Positions 17,897-25,888 of a stretch of 64,000 nucleotides of DNA are shown one piece after another. Under the pieces are notes generated by a model that made no database searches, was not told where the DNA came from, and saw nothing but the letters and a program-made list of their open reading frames with translations. Location: the NCBI RefSeq assembly GCF_900105785.1, contig NZ_LT629799.1, positions 3,968,001 through 4,032,000 of the forward strand, in the 5' to 3' direction. Position 1 is the stretch's first letter. Each line of letters begins with the position of its first letter. The DNA comes from Microlunatus sagamiharensis. GTDB lineage: Bacteria; Actinomycetota; Actinomycetes; Propionibacteriales; Propionibacteriaceae. The position numbers and the translations under genes are program-made.

Positions 17897-18766
17897 TCAG
17901 CGGCGGTCGGCGTCCGTGCCGCGGGTCGTGGTGCCGTCGTCCTCGAGCTCGATGTGCTCCTTGCGGACGTCGGCGGAGACCTGCGTCTCGTCGGTCACCG
18001 TCTCGGTGCCGAGCTTGACGCGTTCGACCGCGACGGCCTCCTTCTCGACCACGGGGACCTCCTCGTGGAGGACGACCTCGTGCTCCTCCTCGCTGATGGC
18101 CGGACCGTCGTACGCGTCCCCCGCGTTGGCGTCGGTGATCGGTTCGCGCTCGAGGGTGACCTCCTGGTGGCTGACCGGCACCGACTGGGTGACGGTCTCG
18201 GTGGTGACGTACTTGCGCAGCCGCGCGCGGCCGGCCTCCCGGGTCTGCGTGCCGACGTCGACGCGCTCCTCGGAGCGCGTCATGGCGTCGTCGGTCGTCG
18301 GGCCCGACGTGTCGCGGCCCACGGTGCCGTGCTCGTTCTCCGTGCGGCTGCGGTCGACGTCGTCGGTGCCCGTCACGCCGGCGAGGCCGGTGGTGCCGGT
18401 CGTCGTGGCGTCGGTGGTGCCCGTGGTGACGTCGCTGGTGCCGGTCGTGCCGGATCCGAGGCCGTAGTACTCGTAGAGCCGGTCCTCCTCCTCCGGGCTG
18501 ATCGAGCCGTCGTCGTCGACGCGGGGGGCGCCCTTGATCTGGTCCTCGCCGTAGGAGACGACCAGGTCGTCTCCGCGGACCTCGGCGTCCTGCACCGGCA
18601 CGAACGACTGCGACGTGCCGAAGAGCCCGGTCTTGACGGTGACCCAGCTCGGCTGGCCGGTGGCGTCGTCGAGGTAGACCTGGCCGATGCCGCCGACCTT
18701 CTCCGAGCCCGCGTACACGTGGCCGCGGCCGCTCAGCGCCTGCAGCTGCTCTGTGGTGATGCTCAT
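17897..18766 (-). CDS. PRC-barrel plus DUF2382 stress protein
   Basis: 289 aa. Residues ~1-85 form a PRC-barrel (HVYAGSEKVGGIGQVYLDD; WVTVKTGLFGTSQSFVPVQDAEV). A Thr/Gly-rich linker follows (TTGTTDATTTGTTG), then a C-terminal DUF2382 domain (EEEHEVVLHEEVPVVEKEAV). PRC-barrels mediate protein or RNA contacts. It is the first gene of the five-gene operon; ATG 18766 follows GAGGAG. Two CTTAC-N3-GTAAG sites lie between this gene and the divergent TetR, so TetR probably represses it. Confidence 0.85.
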   Translation of the reverse strand: MSITTEQLQALSGRGHVYAGSEKVGGIGQVYLDDATGQPSWVTVKTGLFGTSQSFVPVQDAEVRGDDLVVSYGEDQIKGAPRVDDDGSISPEEEDRLYEYYGLGSGTTGTSDVTTGTTDATTTGTTGLAGVTGTDDVDRSRTENEHGTVGRDTSGPTTDDAMTRSEERVDVGTQTREAGRARLRKYVTTETVTQSVPVSHQEVTLEREPITDANAGDAYDGPAISEEEHEVVLHEEVPVVEKEAVAVERVKLGTETVTDETQVSADVRKEHIELEDDGTTTRGTDADRR

Positions 18767-18883
18767 CTGTGCTCCTCGTCGTCGTGCCCGGCGCCGGCGT
18801 CTCCCTGATGGGGACGCTCGTCGTGTCGGGCGCGTCTTGGCTCTGACCGGGTCCGCCACCGGGTCTTGCGGGCCCGATGCGGT

Positions 18884-18920
18884 CTTACGGTGTAAGCCTC
18901 CTCGGAACGTACAGCGTAAG
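18884..18920. promoter_or_regulatory. Tandem TetR operators (CTTAC-N3-GTAAG)
   Basis: CTTACGGTGTAAG at 18884-18896 is a perfect 5-bp inverted repeat with a 3-nt spacer. CGTACAGCGTAAG at 18908-18920 is a second copy with one mismatch, centred 24 bp away. Both lie in the divergent gap between the PRC/DUF2382 operon and a tetR gene. The first site is repeated exactly at 58348-58360. Confidence 0.75.
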
Positions 18921-18968
18921 GCGGGTGCCGTGCGGGGCCGGGGGTTGGCGGCGGGGAAGGATGAGGAC

Positions 18969-19685
18969 GTGCCCCCTGAACGCGGTCCCGCCGATGCCCT
19001 ACCCCAGGGCCGGGGGCTCAACCGCGGGAAGATCGTGGACGCCGCGCTGCGGTTCATCGACGACCGCGGGACGTCGAACCTCTCGATGCGCAACCTCGCG
19101 CAGGTGCTCGGCGTGGAGGCGATGTCGCTCTACCGCTACGTCAAGGGGCGCGAGGACCTTCTCGAGGGCGTGGTCGCGCAGCTGCTGTCGGGGGTCACCG
19201 CCTCGTTGGACGACCAGCTGAGCGAGCACTGGCAGGGCTTCCTGCAGACGCTCGCCCACGAGATCCGCCGGATCGCCCTCGACCACCCCAACGCGTTCCC
19301 GCTCGTGGCCACGCGCCACCCCGCCGCACCGTGGCTGCGGCCGCCCCTGCGCAGCATCGAGCTGGTCGAGACGTTCCTGCGGACCCTGCGCGAGCACGGC
19401 ATGGACGACGAGCAGGCGGTCGGCGCCTACCGCGCCTTCTCCAGCTTTCTCCTCGGTCAGCTGCTGCTCGAGGCGGCGGCGCGCGGTGCGGCGACGTCGC
19501 CGGCGGAGGAGCCGGTCGACGAGGGCGGGGCGTCCATCCCCCGCGAGGACGGGAGCCTCGACCTCAGCGGCAGCCCGGAGGTGCTGCGGCTGCGCCCGCT
19601 GCTGAGCGAGGACCACAGCGAGGAGGAGTTCGAGATCTCGCTCGAGACGCTGCTGGACCGTCTCGACACCGAGCTGTCGCAGTAG
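18969..19685 (+). CDS. TetR-family regulator with TetR_C_1-type ligand domain
   Basis: 238 aa. The N-terminal helix-turn-helix (GKIVDAALRFIDDRGTSNLSMRNLAQVLGVEAMSLYRYVKGREDLL) is classic TetR, with the MSLYRYV recognition helix of the TetR/TetR_C_1 group. The ligand domain has RIALDHPNAFPLVATRHP and an acidic C-terminus. GTG 18969 is chosen for the AAGGATGAGGA upstream. It likely represses itself and the divergent stress operon through the two operators at 18884-18920, and possibly the gene at 58506. Confidence 0.88.
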   Translation: MPPERGPADALPQGRGLNRGKIVDAALRFIDDRGTSNLSMRNLAQVLGVEAMSLYRYVKGREDLLEGVVAQLLSGVTASLDDQLSEHWQGFLQTLAHEIRRIALDHPNAFPLVATRHPAAPWLRPPLRSIELVETFLRTLREHGMDDEQAVGAYRAFSSFLLGQLLLEAAARGAATSPAEEPVDEGGASIPREDGSLDLSGSPEVLRLRPLLSEDHSEEEFEISLETLLDRLDTELSQ

Positions 19686-19718
19686 GGGCGGTCGCCGCGA
19701 GAGGTGCGGCCCCGCGGG

Positions 19719-20185
19719 TCAGCGCCTCCGGGCGGTGATGCGGCGCAGGCCCTGCCGGGCGACGGCGAGCGCGCGGCGTCGTCTCGACAGGCGCAGTGCC
19801 CCGGCTGCGCGAGCAGCGGCGGCAGCGCGGCCTTGAAGAGCTGTGGACCGCGGAGCGCGCGGAGGGCCAGCGGCACGGAGGCGATCTCGACGCGGCGGCT
19901 GCTCGTCGCGGGCACCTGCCACCAGGGGGCACGGACGCCGTGGCCGAGGCGGAGCAGCGTGCCGGAGGGTCCGGTCAGGCGCACGGTCAGGCCGTGCTCG
20001 TCGAGGGAGTCGGCTAGCGGACGGACCAGGGGTCGGGTGCCCGAACCCGCCAGGGACGGGGTGTCGGAGAACTCGACCACGACCTCCGACCCGTCGGCCC
20101 GCACCCGCCCCGTCACCGGGGTCGGGTGCGGGTCGCGTGCGGAGCCCGGGACGACCTCGAAGGCGAGGTCGGCGACGATCTTCAC
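19719..20185 (-). CDS. Hypothetical protein, probable frameshift near its 3' end
   Basis: From GTG 20185 the frame reads KIVADLAFEVVPGSARD, then a beta-rich body (VVVEFSDTPSLAGSG; PLADSLDEHGLTVRLTGPSG; RRVEIASVPLALRALRG). Past about 19805 the composition turns unnatural and the frame runs on into the TetR gene (to 19457). A one-base shift there gives a basic tail, ALRLSRRRRALAVARQGLRR, that stops cleanly at 19719. That shifted version looks real, so I place the end there and suspect a frameshift or base error. Family not recognised. It starts 26 nt after the 78-aa gene, in the same unit. Confidence 0.5.
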
Positions 20186-20211
20186 GAGACTGTCTTCACC
20201 GGGCCCGCGGC

Positions 20212-20448
20212 TCAGTGCTGGTCGTCGCTGGTGGTGATCTGCAGCGTGCCGTCGAACTTCCACACGGCGCGCGGCGCGTCGGCGCCGGTGTCGCGGGGGA
20301 CCTCGACGGTCATGTCGATCAGCTTGTAGTTGATCGCGGCGCCGCGCCCGGTCAGGTAGGTCCACATCTCCTTGCCCAGCTGGGTCCAGGACTGCGGCTC
20401 GCTCGCCTGGCTCTCGGGGGCCTGGCTCTCGGGGGCCTGCTCGCTCAT
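20212..20448 (-). CDS. Small conserved-looking hypothetical protein (78 aa)
   Basis: 78 aa with an acidic Gln/Glu/Ser repeat head (QAPESQAPESQASEPQ) and a folded-looking body (WTQLGKEMWTYLTGRGAAINYKLIDM; VWKFDGTLQITTSDDQ). GAGGAGGAA precedes the ATG. No family is recognised and no membrane segment is visible. It is the first of a two-gene unit near the TetR-controlled module; nothing in its upstream region matches the TetR operator. Confidence 0.6.
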   Translation of the reverse strand: MSEQAPESQAPESQASEPQSWTQLGKEMWTYLTGRGAAINYKLIDMTVEVPRDTGADAPRAVWKFDGTLQITTSDDQH

Positions 20449-20632
20449 GGGTTCCTCCTCGTGTCGGGCACGGCAAGGTGCAGTGCTCGGGCTTGTCCAC
20501 CGTGCTTCGGACGCTGGCGGTCCCCACGGTTGCACCCGCCCGGCAGGTGGGACGGGGCGTCCCGGGCGGGGCGACCGGAGGCGTTGGGTGCGTCTTCCTG
20601 CGCGGGACCCTCCGGACCCCTAGCGTGGTGCC

Positions 20633-21277
20633 GTGTCCAGCGCGTACCCGCCCCAGCCGGAGGGCCAGCAGCCCCAGCAGCCGTACGGCCAGCAGCCCGA
20701 CCAGCCCTACGGCCAGCAGCCGTACGGCGAGCAGCAGCAGCCGTACGGCCAGCAGCCCTACGGCCAGCCCGCTCCGTACGGGCAGCCGCAGCAGCCCTAC
20801 GGCCAGGTCGGGGGAGACGTGCCGCTGTCGCAGCCGCTCTACGGCGCGAACATCGGGCAGGCCGTCAAGCGCTTCTGGAAGAAGTACGCGACGTTCAGCG
20901 GCCGGGCCAGCCGGAGCGAGTTCTGGTGGTGGATCCTCGTCTACGCCCTCGTCGGCTTCGTGCTGGGAACCATCAACCAGGTCATCGCCGGACCCCAGCC
21001 GCAGCCGCCGGTCGGCGCGACCACCGAGGCCGAGTTCACCCAGTACGCCTCCGCGGTCTTCGGCTGGGTCGGTAAGGCCTCGATCGCCGGCTTCGTGTGG
21101 CTGCTGGTCAACCTGGTGGGTCTGGTCGCCCTCTCGGCGCGCCGTCTGCACGACACGAACCGGTCCGGCTGGTGGACCTTGTTCTACCTGGTGCCGCTCG
21201 TCGGACCGATCGTCCTCATCGTCTTCTGGGCCTCGGCCCCCGTGCCGGAGGGGCAGCGGTACGACGTCGCGGCGTGA
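20633..21277 (+). CDS. DUF805 membrane protein with PYGQQ-repeat N-terminus
   Basis: 214 aa. About 60 N-terminal residues are Pro/Tyr/Gly/Gln repeats (PYGQQP units). A DUF805 domain follows: RFWKKYATFSGRASRSEFWWW, then three or four membrane helices and the conserved ALSARRLHDTNRSGWW loop. DUF805 proteins are inner-membrane proteins of unknown role. TAGCGT (20621-20626) ends 6 nt before the GTG, so the mRNA looks leaderless. The low-complexity head resembles the tail of the 306-aa protein at 16468-17388. Confidence 0.85.
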   Translation: MSSAYPPQPEGQQPQQPYGQQPDQPYGQQPYGEQQQPYGQQPYGQPAPYGQPQQPYGQVGGDVPLSQPLYGANIGQAVKRFWKKYATFSGRASRSEFWWWILVYALVGFVLGTINQVIAGPQPQPPVGATTEAEFTQYASAVFGWVGKASIAGFVWLLVNLVGLVALSARRLHDTNRSGWWTLFYLVPLVGPIVLIVFWASAPVPEGQRYDVAA

Positions 21278-21293
21278 GTGTGAGGATCGAGCC

Positions 21294-21512
21294 GTGAACG
21301 ACGACGAGATCCTCGCCAAGATCCACGACCTGGTCGCGCAGGAGCGGGACGCCACCAACCACGGCGACCCCGAGCGGCGCCGCCGCGTGGAGGTCGCGCT
21401 CGACCAGGCGTGGGACCTCCTGCGCCAGCGCGAGGGGCTGCGCGAGGCCGGGAAGAACCCCGACGACGCGCACGAACGCCCGGCCGGTGAGGTCGAGGGC
21501 TACCTCCAGTAG
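21294..21512 (+). CDS. DUF2630 family small helical protein
   Basis: 72 aa, NDDEILAKIHDLVAQERD at the start, then WDLLRQREGLREAGKNPDDAHER. This matches DUF2630, a short charged helical family common in actinobacteria with no known function. It begins 16 nt after the DUF805 stop and is followed 16 nt later by the cysteine-desulfurase-like gene, so the three may be co-transcribed. Confidence 0.85.
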   Translation: MNDDEILAKIHDLVAQERDATNHGDPERRRRVEVALDQAWDLLRQREGLREAGKNPDDAHERPAGEVEGYLQ

Positions 21513-21528
21513 GGACGAGGTCCTCCCC

Positions 21529-22755
21529 GTGACGCTCGACCCCGTGACCCTCGACGTCGCGCAGCTGCGCGCTGCCTTCCCCGCCCTCGACGGACCGACC
21601 GCCTACTTCGACGGGCCGGGCGGCACCCAGACCCCGGCCGTCGTCGGCGAGGCGATCGCCCGTGCCATGACCGGGCCGATGTCCAACCGCGGCTCCGGCT
21701 CGGTCTCCCAGCGCAACGCCGACGCCACCGTGCAGGCGTTCCGGGCCGCGTACGCCGACCTGCTCGCCACCCCGGTGGACGGCATCGTCCACGGGCGGAG
21801 CGCGACGCAGCTGACGTACGACTTCTCGCGTGCGCTGGCCAAGACCTGGTCCGTCGGCGACAACGTCGTGGTCAGCCGCCTCGACCACGACGCGAACGTG
21901 CGCCCCTGGGTCCAGGCCGCGGAGGCCCGCGGAGTCGAGGTCCGCTGGCTCGGGCTCGACCCCGAGACCGCCGAGCTCGACCTCGCCTCGCTCGCCGTGG
22001 TCGACGAGCGCACGCGGCTCGTCGCCCTGGCCGGCGCGTCCAACCTGCTCGGCACCATCCCGCCGGTGCGCACGGTCGCCGACCGGGCGCACGAGGTCGG
22101 TGCCCTCCTCCACGTGGACGGCGTCCACCTGACCGCGCACCGGCTGCCCGACCCGGGCGCGCTCGGCGCGGACCTCTACGTGTGCTCGCCGTACAAGTTC
22201 TTCGGGCCGCACTGCGGCGTGCTCGCCGCCGACCCGGCCCTGCTCGAGACGATCCGGCCCGACAAGCTGGCGCCCTCGACCGATCGGGTCCCCGAACGCT
22301 TCGAGCTCGGCACGCTGCCGTACGAGCAGCTCGCCGGGGCGACGGCGGCGGTGGACTTCCTGGCCGACCTGCCCGGCGTCCCGACCTCGACGGGCAGCCG
22401 CCGCGAGCGGCTGGCGGTCGGCGCGGAGGCGGTCCACGCCCACGAGACCGGGCTGCGCGAACGGCTCGAGACCGGGCTGGCGGGGTTCGGCGACCGGGTC
22501 GTCCTGCACTCCCAGGCGGTCGACCGGACGCCGACGCTCTTCCTGACCTTCCCCGGACGGCGCAGCGCCGACGTGAGCGAGGGTCTCCTCGCCCACGACG
22601 TGCTGGCGCCGGCCGGGTCGTTCTACGCGGTCGAGCCCTTCCGGGCCCTCGGCCTCTCCGAGGACGACGGCGGCGTCCGGGTCGGGCTCGCGGCCTACAC
22701 CGACGCCGAGGAGGTCGACCGGCTGCTCGCCGGACTCGGGGCGCTGCTCGCCTGA
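21529..22755 (+). CDS. Cysteine-desulfurase-like PLP enzyme
   Basis: 408 aa fold-type-I PLP protein. It has FDGPGGTQTP at the start, SNRGSGSVSQRNAD, ALAGASNLLGTIPPV, the PLP-side strand LLHVDGVHLTAH with an aspartate, and the Schiff-base lysine in VCSPYKFFGPH. This is the NifS/SufS-like aminotransferase class V group. No obvious catalytic cysteine loop of a true desulfurase is seen, so the reaction is uncertain. GTG 21529 follows AGGGACGAGG. The 3' end overlaps the convergent oxidoreductase-methyltransferase gene by about 60 bp. Confidence 0.82.
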   Translation: MTLDPVTLDVAQLRAAFPALDGPTAYFDGPGGTQTPAVVGEAIARAMTGPMSNRGSGSVSQRNADATVQAFRAAYADLLATPVDGIVHGRSATQLTYDFSRALAKTWSVGDNVVVSRLDHDANVRPWVQAAEARGVEVRWLGLDPETAELDLASLAVVDERTRLVALAGASNLLGTIPPVRTVADRAHEVGALLHVDGVHLTAHRLPDPGALGADLYVCSPYKFFGPHCGVLAADPALLETIRPDKLAPSTDRVPERFELGTLPYEQLAGATAAVDFLADLPGVPTSTGSRRERLAVGAEAVHAHETGLRERLETGLAGFGDRVVLHSQAVDRTPTLFLTFPGRRSADVSEGLLAHDVLAPAGSFYAVEPFRALGLSEDDGGVRVGLAAYTDAEEVDRLLAGLGALLA

Positions 22756-24374
22756 GCCGTGCCGGCGCGCTCTGCGGGGGCGAGCCGGCGGGCGACGACG
22801 ACGCTGTCGTCCATCGTCCCGTGCTCGTCGCCGTGGCTGACCGCGCGCGGCGTGGTCCCCAGGCGGACGAGCTCCCAGTCGCCCTCGCCGAGCCCGAGCG
22901 ACTCCCAGACCTCCTCGGCCGTGGGGAGGTCCCGCGCATTCTCGTCGAGGTCGCGCCAGGCCCACGGCGGCAGCGTCGCGTGGCCGACGACCAGCAGCGT
23001 GCCGCCCGGTGCCACCGCCCGCGTCGCGCGACGCAGCACCTCCGTGCGCGGCAGGCCGCGGGTCGAGTGCAGGTAGTGCGTCGTGACGAGGTCGAACTCG
23101 CCGGCCGGGAACGAGCCGGCCAGGTCGTGCTGCTCCACGCGGACGCGGTCGGCGAGACCCTCCTGCGCCGCGGCGTCCTGGGCCTGGGCGACCGCGACGC
23201 CGGACGCGTCGACGCCGAGCACGCGCCAGCCCTCACGGGCGAGCCAGAGCACGTCCTCCCCGCGTCCGCAGCCCAGGTCGAGCGCGGTGCCGGGCTCGAG
23301 CGCACCGGCGGTGTCGACGAGGGTCGGGTTCGGGGTGCCCCCGTGCCCGTGGTGGTGGGCGTAGCGCTCGTCCCACAGCGCCGCCGTCGCGCGGCGCTCC
23401 TCGACCGCGTACGCCGTCTCCTCCTCGATGAGCTGGCCGTTGACGAAGGCACCGGTCATGAGCCCGTTCGCGGCCGAGGTCGAGACCTGGGCCTGCGGCG
23501 CCGCGACGTTGCCGGCGGCGTAGAGCCCGGGGACCGAGGTGGCGCCGGTGGGTTCGGTGACGGCGTACGCGCCGAGGACCTGCTCGCCCATGGTGAGGTC
23601 GGCGACCTCGACGCCGAGGTCGGCCAGCAGGCCCGAGCGCGCGACGGCCGGCGCCGCGATGGCGAGGTTCTGCAGGGCGACGACCTCGCCGGAGGCGAGC
23701 CGCACGCCCGACAACGCGTCGTCGGTCACGAGCACCTCGACGACCTCGCCCTCGACGATGCGGACGCCGCGGGCCTCGAGGCGTTCACGCGTCTCGTCCG
23801 GCAGGGCCGGGCCGGTGTGGGTCAGGACGGTGACGTCCTCGCTCAGCTGCCGGAACATCAGCGCCTGGTGGGCGGTCATCGTCGTCGACGACAGGATGCC
23901 GATGGCCGTCCCGCGCGCCTCGTAGCCGTGGCAGTAGGGGCAGTGCAGGACGTCGCGGCCCCAGCGCTCGCGCAGGCCCGGGAGGTCCGGCAGCTCGTCG
24001 ACCAGGCCGGTGGTCACGACGACCCGGCGCGCCTCGACCTGACGGCCGTCGGCCAGGGTGGCGCGGAACCAGGGGCGCAGCGGGTCGGTGCCCAGGCGCT
24101 CCAGGGAGGTGACCTCGCCGGAGGTGAAGGCGCCGCCGTACGACTCGAGCGTGCGCCGACCGTCGGCGTAGAGCTGGGTCGGGGAGACGCCCTCCCGGCC
24201 GAGGTAGTTGTGCACCCCGGCGGCGGGGGCGTTGCGCGGCCGGCCGGAGTCCACGACGAGGACGGAGCGCAGCGAGCGGGACAGGGCGACCGCGGCGGCG
24301 AGGCCGGCGGCGCCGCCGCCGACGACGAGGACGTCGGGCACGTCGGGGCTGGTGGTGGGTGCGTTCGTGCTCAT
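22695..24374 (-). CDS. Fusion: thioredoxin-reductase-like flavoprotein + class I SAM methyltransferase
   Basis: 559 aa. Residues 1-~320 form a thioredoxin-reductase-like half: FAD motif VVGGGAAGLAAAVAL, redox-active CPYC at 145-148, and GLYAAGNVAAP near 283-293. The usual second GxGxxA NADPH motif is replaced by GILSSTTMTAHQAL, as in NADPH-independent dithiol oxidases. Residues ~330-559 form a methyltransferase similar to TehB/thiopurine types (WDERYAHHHGHGG; motif I LDLGCGRGEDVL at 365-376). A thiol or chalcogen oxidation plus methylation role is plausible but unproven. It is divergent from an XRE-cupin regulator and carries no signal peptide, so it is cytosolic. Confidence 0.85.
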   Translation of the reverse strand: MSTNAPTTSPDVPDVLVVGGGAAGLAAAVALSRSLRSVLVVDSGRPRNAPAAGVHNYLGREGVSPTQLYADGRRTLESYGGAFTSGEVTSLERLGTDPLRPWFRATLADGRQVEARRVVVTTGLVDELPDLPGLRERWGRDVLHCPYCHGYEARGTAIGILSSTTMTAHQALMFRQLSEDVTVLTHTGPALPDETRERLEARGVRIVEGEVVEVLVTDDALSGVRLASGEVVALQNLAIAAPAVARSGLLADLGVEVADLTMGEQVLGAYAVTEPTGATSVPGLYAAGNVAAPQAQVSTSAANGLMTGAFVNGQLIEEETAYAVEERRATAALWDERYAHHHGHGGTPNPTLVDTAGALEPGTALDLGCGRGEDVLWLAREGWRVLGVDASGVAVAQAQDAAAQEGLADRVRVEQHDLAGSFPAGEFDLVTTHYLHSTRGLPRTEVLRRATRAVAPGGTLLVVGHATLPPWAWRDLDENARDLPTAEEVWESLGLGEGDWELVRLGTTPRAVSHGDEHGTMDDSVVVARRLAPAERAGTAQASSAPSPASSRSTSSASV

Positions 24375-24403
24375 GCGTCGATGGTGCTCGCTCGTTCGCC
24401 GTA

Positions 24404-24434
24404 TTGACAACTGCTGTTGCCAGGACGGCAAACT
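24404..24434. promoter_or_regulatory. Divergent promoter with TTGCC-N5-GGCAA operator
   Basis: TTGACA at 24404-24409 and CAAACT at 24429-24434 can serve as -35/-10 for the XRE gene, with the ATG 6 nt later (leaderless). An inverted repeat TTGCC-aggac-GGCAA (24417-24431) fills the spacer and is the best candidate autoregulatory site for the XRE-cupin protein, also covering the promoter of the divergent fusion gene. Confidence 0.55.
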
Positions 24435-24440
24435 AGGGGC

Positions 24441-25091
24441 ATGGCCCACGAGCACCCTCCGCACCCCTTCACGCTGGAGGCCCGGGACGGCGCCGACGCC
24501 CGGGACACGCCCGACGACCTGGACTCCGTGCTGGACGCCGTCGGGCCCAGGCTGCGCGAGCTGCGGCTGGAGCGGGGGACGACGCTGGCGCAGCTGTCGG
24601 AGACGACCGGCATCTCGGTGAGCACGCTGTCGCGGCTCGAGTCGGGCGGGCGCAAACCGACCCTCGAGCTGCTGCTGCCCCTCGCCCGGGCCCACCAGGT
24701 GGCGCTCGACGAGCTCGTCGACGCGCCCGAGACCGGCGACCCGCGGGTCCGGCCACGGCCCCAGCGGCGGTGGGGGATGACCGTGCTGCCGCTGTCCCGG
24801 CGTCCCGACGGGATGCAGGCGTACAAGATGATCATGCCGCCGGGCACGCCGGAGCGGCAGCCCGAGCAGCGCACCCACGAGGGCTACGAGTGGCTCTACG
24901 TGCTCTCCGGCCGGATCCGGCTCCTGCTCGGCCCGCACGACCTGCTGCTCGAGGGGGGCGAGGTCGTGGAGTTCGACACGCGCACCCCGCACTGGTTCGG
25001 CAACCCGGGTCCGGACGAGGCCGAGCTGTTGTCGCTGCTCGGCCCGCAGGGCGAGCGCATGCACGTCCGCGCGCGGCCCAAGCAGGCCTGA
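24441..25091 (+). CDS. XRE-family regulator with C-terminal cupin domain
   Basis: 216 aa. The helix-turn-helix lies at ~35-95 (RLRELRLERGTTLAQLSETTGISVSTLSRLESG). A cupin follows (THEGYEWLYVLSGRIRLLLG; TPHWFGNPGPDEAELLSLLG) with His residues able to hold a metal or ligand. Such proteins often control the adjacent enzyme gene in response to its substrate. Here the partner is the divergent oxidoreductase-methyltransferase fusion 66 bp away. The long palindrome at 25131 follows the stop. Confidence 0.9.
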   Translation: MAHEHPPHPFTLEARDGADARDTPDDLDSVLDAVGPRLRELRLERGTTLAQLSETTGISVSTLSRLESGGRKPTLELLLPLARAHQVALDELVDAPETGDPRVRPRPQRRWGMTVLPLSRRPDGMQAYKMIMPPGTPERQPEQRTHEGYEWLYVLSGRIRLLLGPHDLLLEGGEVVEFDTRTPHWFGNPGPDEAELLSLLGPQGERMHVRARPKQA

Positions 25092-25130
25092 ACCCTCACC
25101 TGCGCACCCTCGCTCCCGACCCCTCCAGCA

Positions 25131-25196
25131 CCGCCGAGCGGTAGGTTGCCGCGCCCGACACGCCGGAGCGGGCCGCGGCAACCTACCGCTCGGCGG
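25131..25196. repeat. 23-bp perfect inverted repeat between convergent genes
   Basis: CCGCCGAGCGGTAGGTTGCC plus GCG (25131-25153) pairs perfectly with its inverse at 25174-25196. CCCG/CGGG inside extends the stem past a one-base bulge, leaving an 11-nt loop. The XRE gene ends 40 bp to the left and the TetR gene ends 47 bp to the right. It may be a bidirectional terminator, or one copy of a dispersed palindromic element; no second copy was noticed in this window. Confidence 0.8.
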
Positions 25197-25242
25197 AGGT
25201 CGGGTGGCTGGGGTCGCAGGAGGGCGCTGGGCAGCGGGCGGA

Positions 25243-25830
25243 TCAGCCGCGGAAGGCGCGCTCCGCGCCGTCGAGGAACTCCTCGCCGGTGAGCCAGCCG
25301 AAGAGCGCGGTGTTCGCGAACCAGCCCTGCACCATCGCCAGGCACACCTCGGCGCTGCGGCGGGCCAGGGCCTCGGCGCCGCCGTCGGCCGCCTCGGGCT
25401 GGGCCTCGGCCCACGGGCGCAGGGCGCGCGCGATGGCGTCGCGGAACTCCGCCGCTCGCTCCTCCATGATCTGGTGCAGGCCGTCGTCGACGGTGGACTC
25501 GCCCCAGAACTGCAGCAGCACCGACAGGTCGCTGGGCTGGCGCCGCAGCGACATGAACAGCCGCAGCACGTCGGCGGGGGAGCGTACGGCGCCGTCGCTC
25601 ACCGCCTCGTCGAGCGTGCCGATCTTGCGGTGCAGCAGCCGGCCGGCGATGTAGCGCGCGATGTCGGCCTTGTTCTCGAAGTTGCCGTAGATCGCGCCGG
25701 CCGAGAGCCCGCACTCGGCGACGATCTCGGCGATCGAGGCGTCGGAGCCCTTGCGGGCGAGCACCTGCAGCGCCGCCTCGGCGATCTGCTCGCGCCGGGC
25801 GGCGCGATGAGCGTCACTGACTCGGGGCAT
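25243..25830 (-). CDS. TetR-family repressor of the adjacent efflux operon
   Basis: 195 aa. DNA-binding domain: RREQIAEAALQVLARKGSDASIAEIVAECGLSAGAIYGNFENKADI, with AGAIYGNF as recognition helix. The ligand domain is unclassified (WGESTVDDGLHQIMEER). The -10 box TATTCT (inverse of 25838-25843) is 7 nt from the ATG and overlaps the candidate operator. It is divergent from a two-adaptor/MFS efflux operon, the standard arrangement for drug-responsive TetR repressors. Confidence 0.9.
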   Translation of the reverse strand: MPRVSDAHRAARREQIAEAALQVLARKGSDASIAEIVAECGLSAGAIYGNFENKADIARYIAGRLLHRKIGTLDEAVSDGAVRSPADVLRLFMSLRRQPSDLSVLLQFWGESTVDDGLHQIMEERAAEFRDAIARALRPWAEAQPEAADGGAEALARRSAEVCLAMVQGWFANTALFGWLTGEEFLDGAERAFRG

Positions 25831-25837
25831 GGCAAAA

Positions 25838-25882
25838 AGAATAAGCGTTCGCTATTGTTCCGAAGGTTTCGCGTCCTATAGG
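25838..25882. promoter_or_regulatory. Divergent promoter and TetR operator of the efflux operon
   Basis: ATAAGCGTTCGCTATT (25841-25856) is a pseudopalindrome centred on AGCG-TT-CGCT, resembling the AcrR/QacR-type operator core. It overlaps the tetR -10. Rightward, TTGTTC (25855-25860) and TATAGG (25877-25882) are spaced 16 bp, followed by AGGAG and GTG 25889. Confidence 0.65.
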
Positions 25883-25888
25883 AGTGCT

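Noticed and set aside
16585-18018. Long plus-strand frame opposite the stress operon
   Set aside because: It crosses several real, overlapping minus-strand genes with good ribosome sites; its own composition is implausible.
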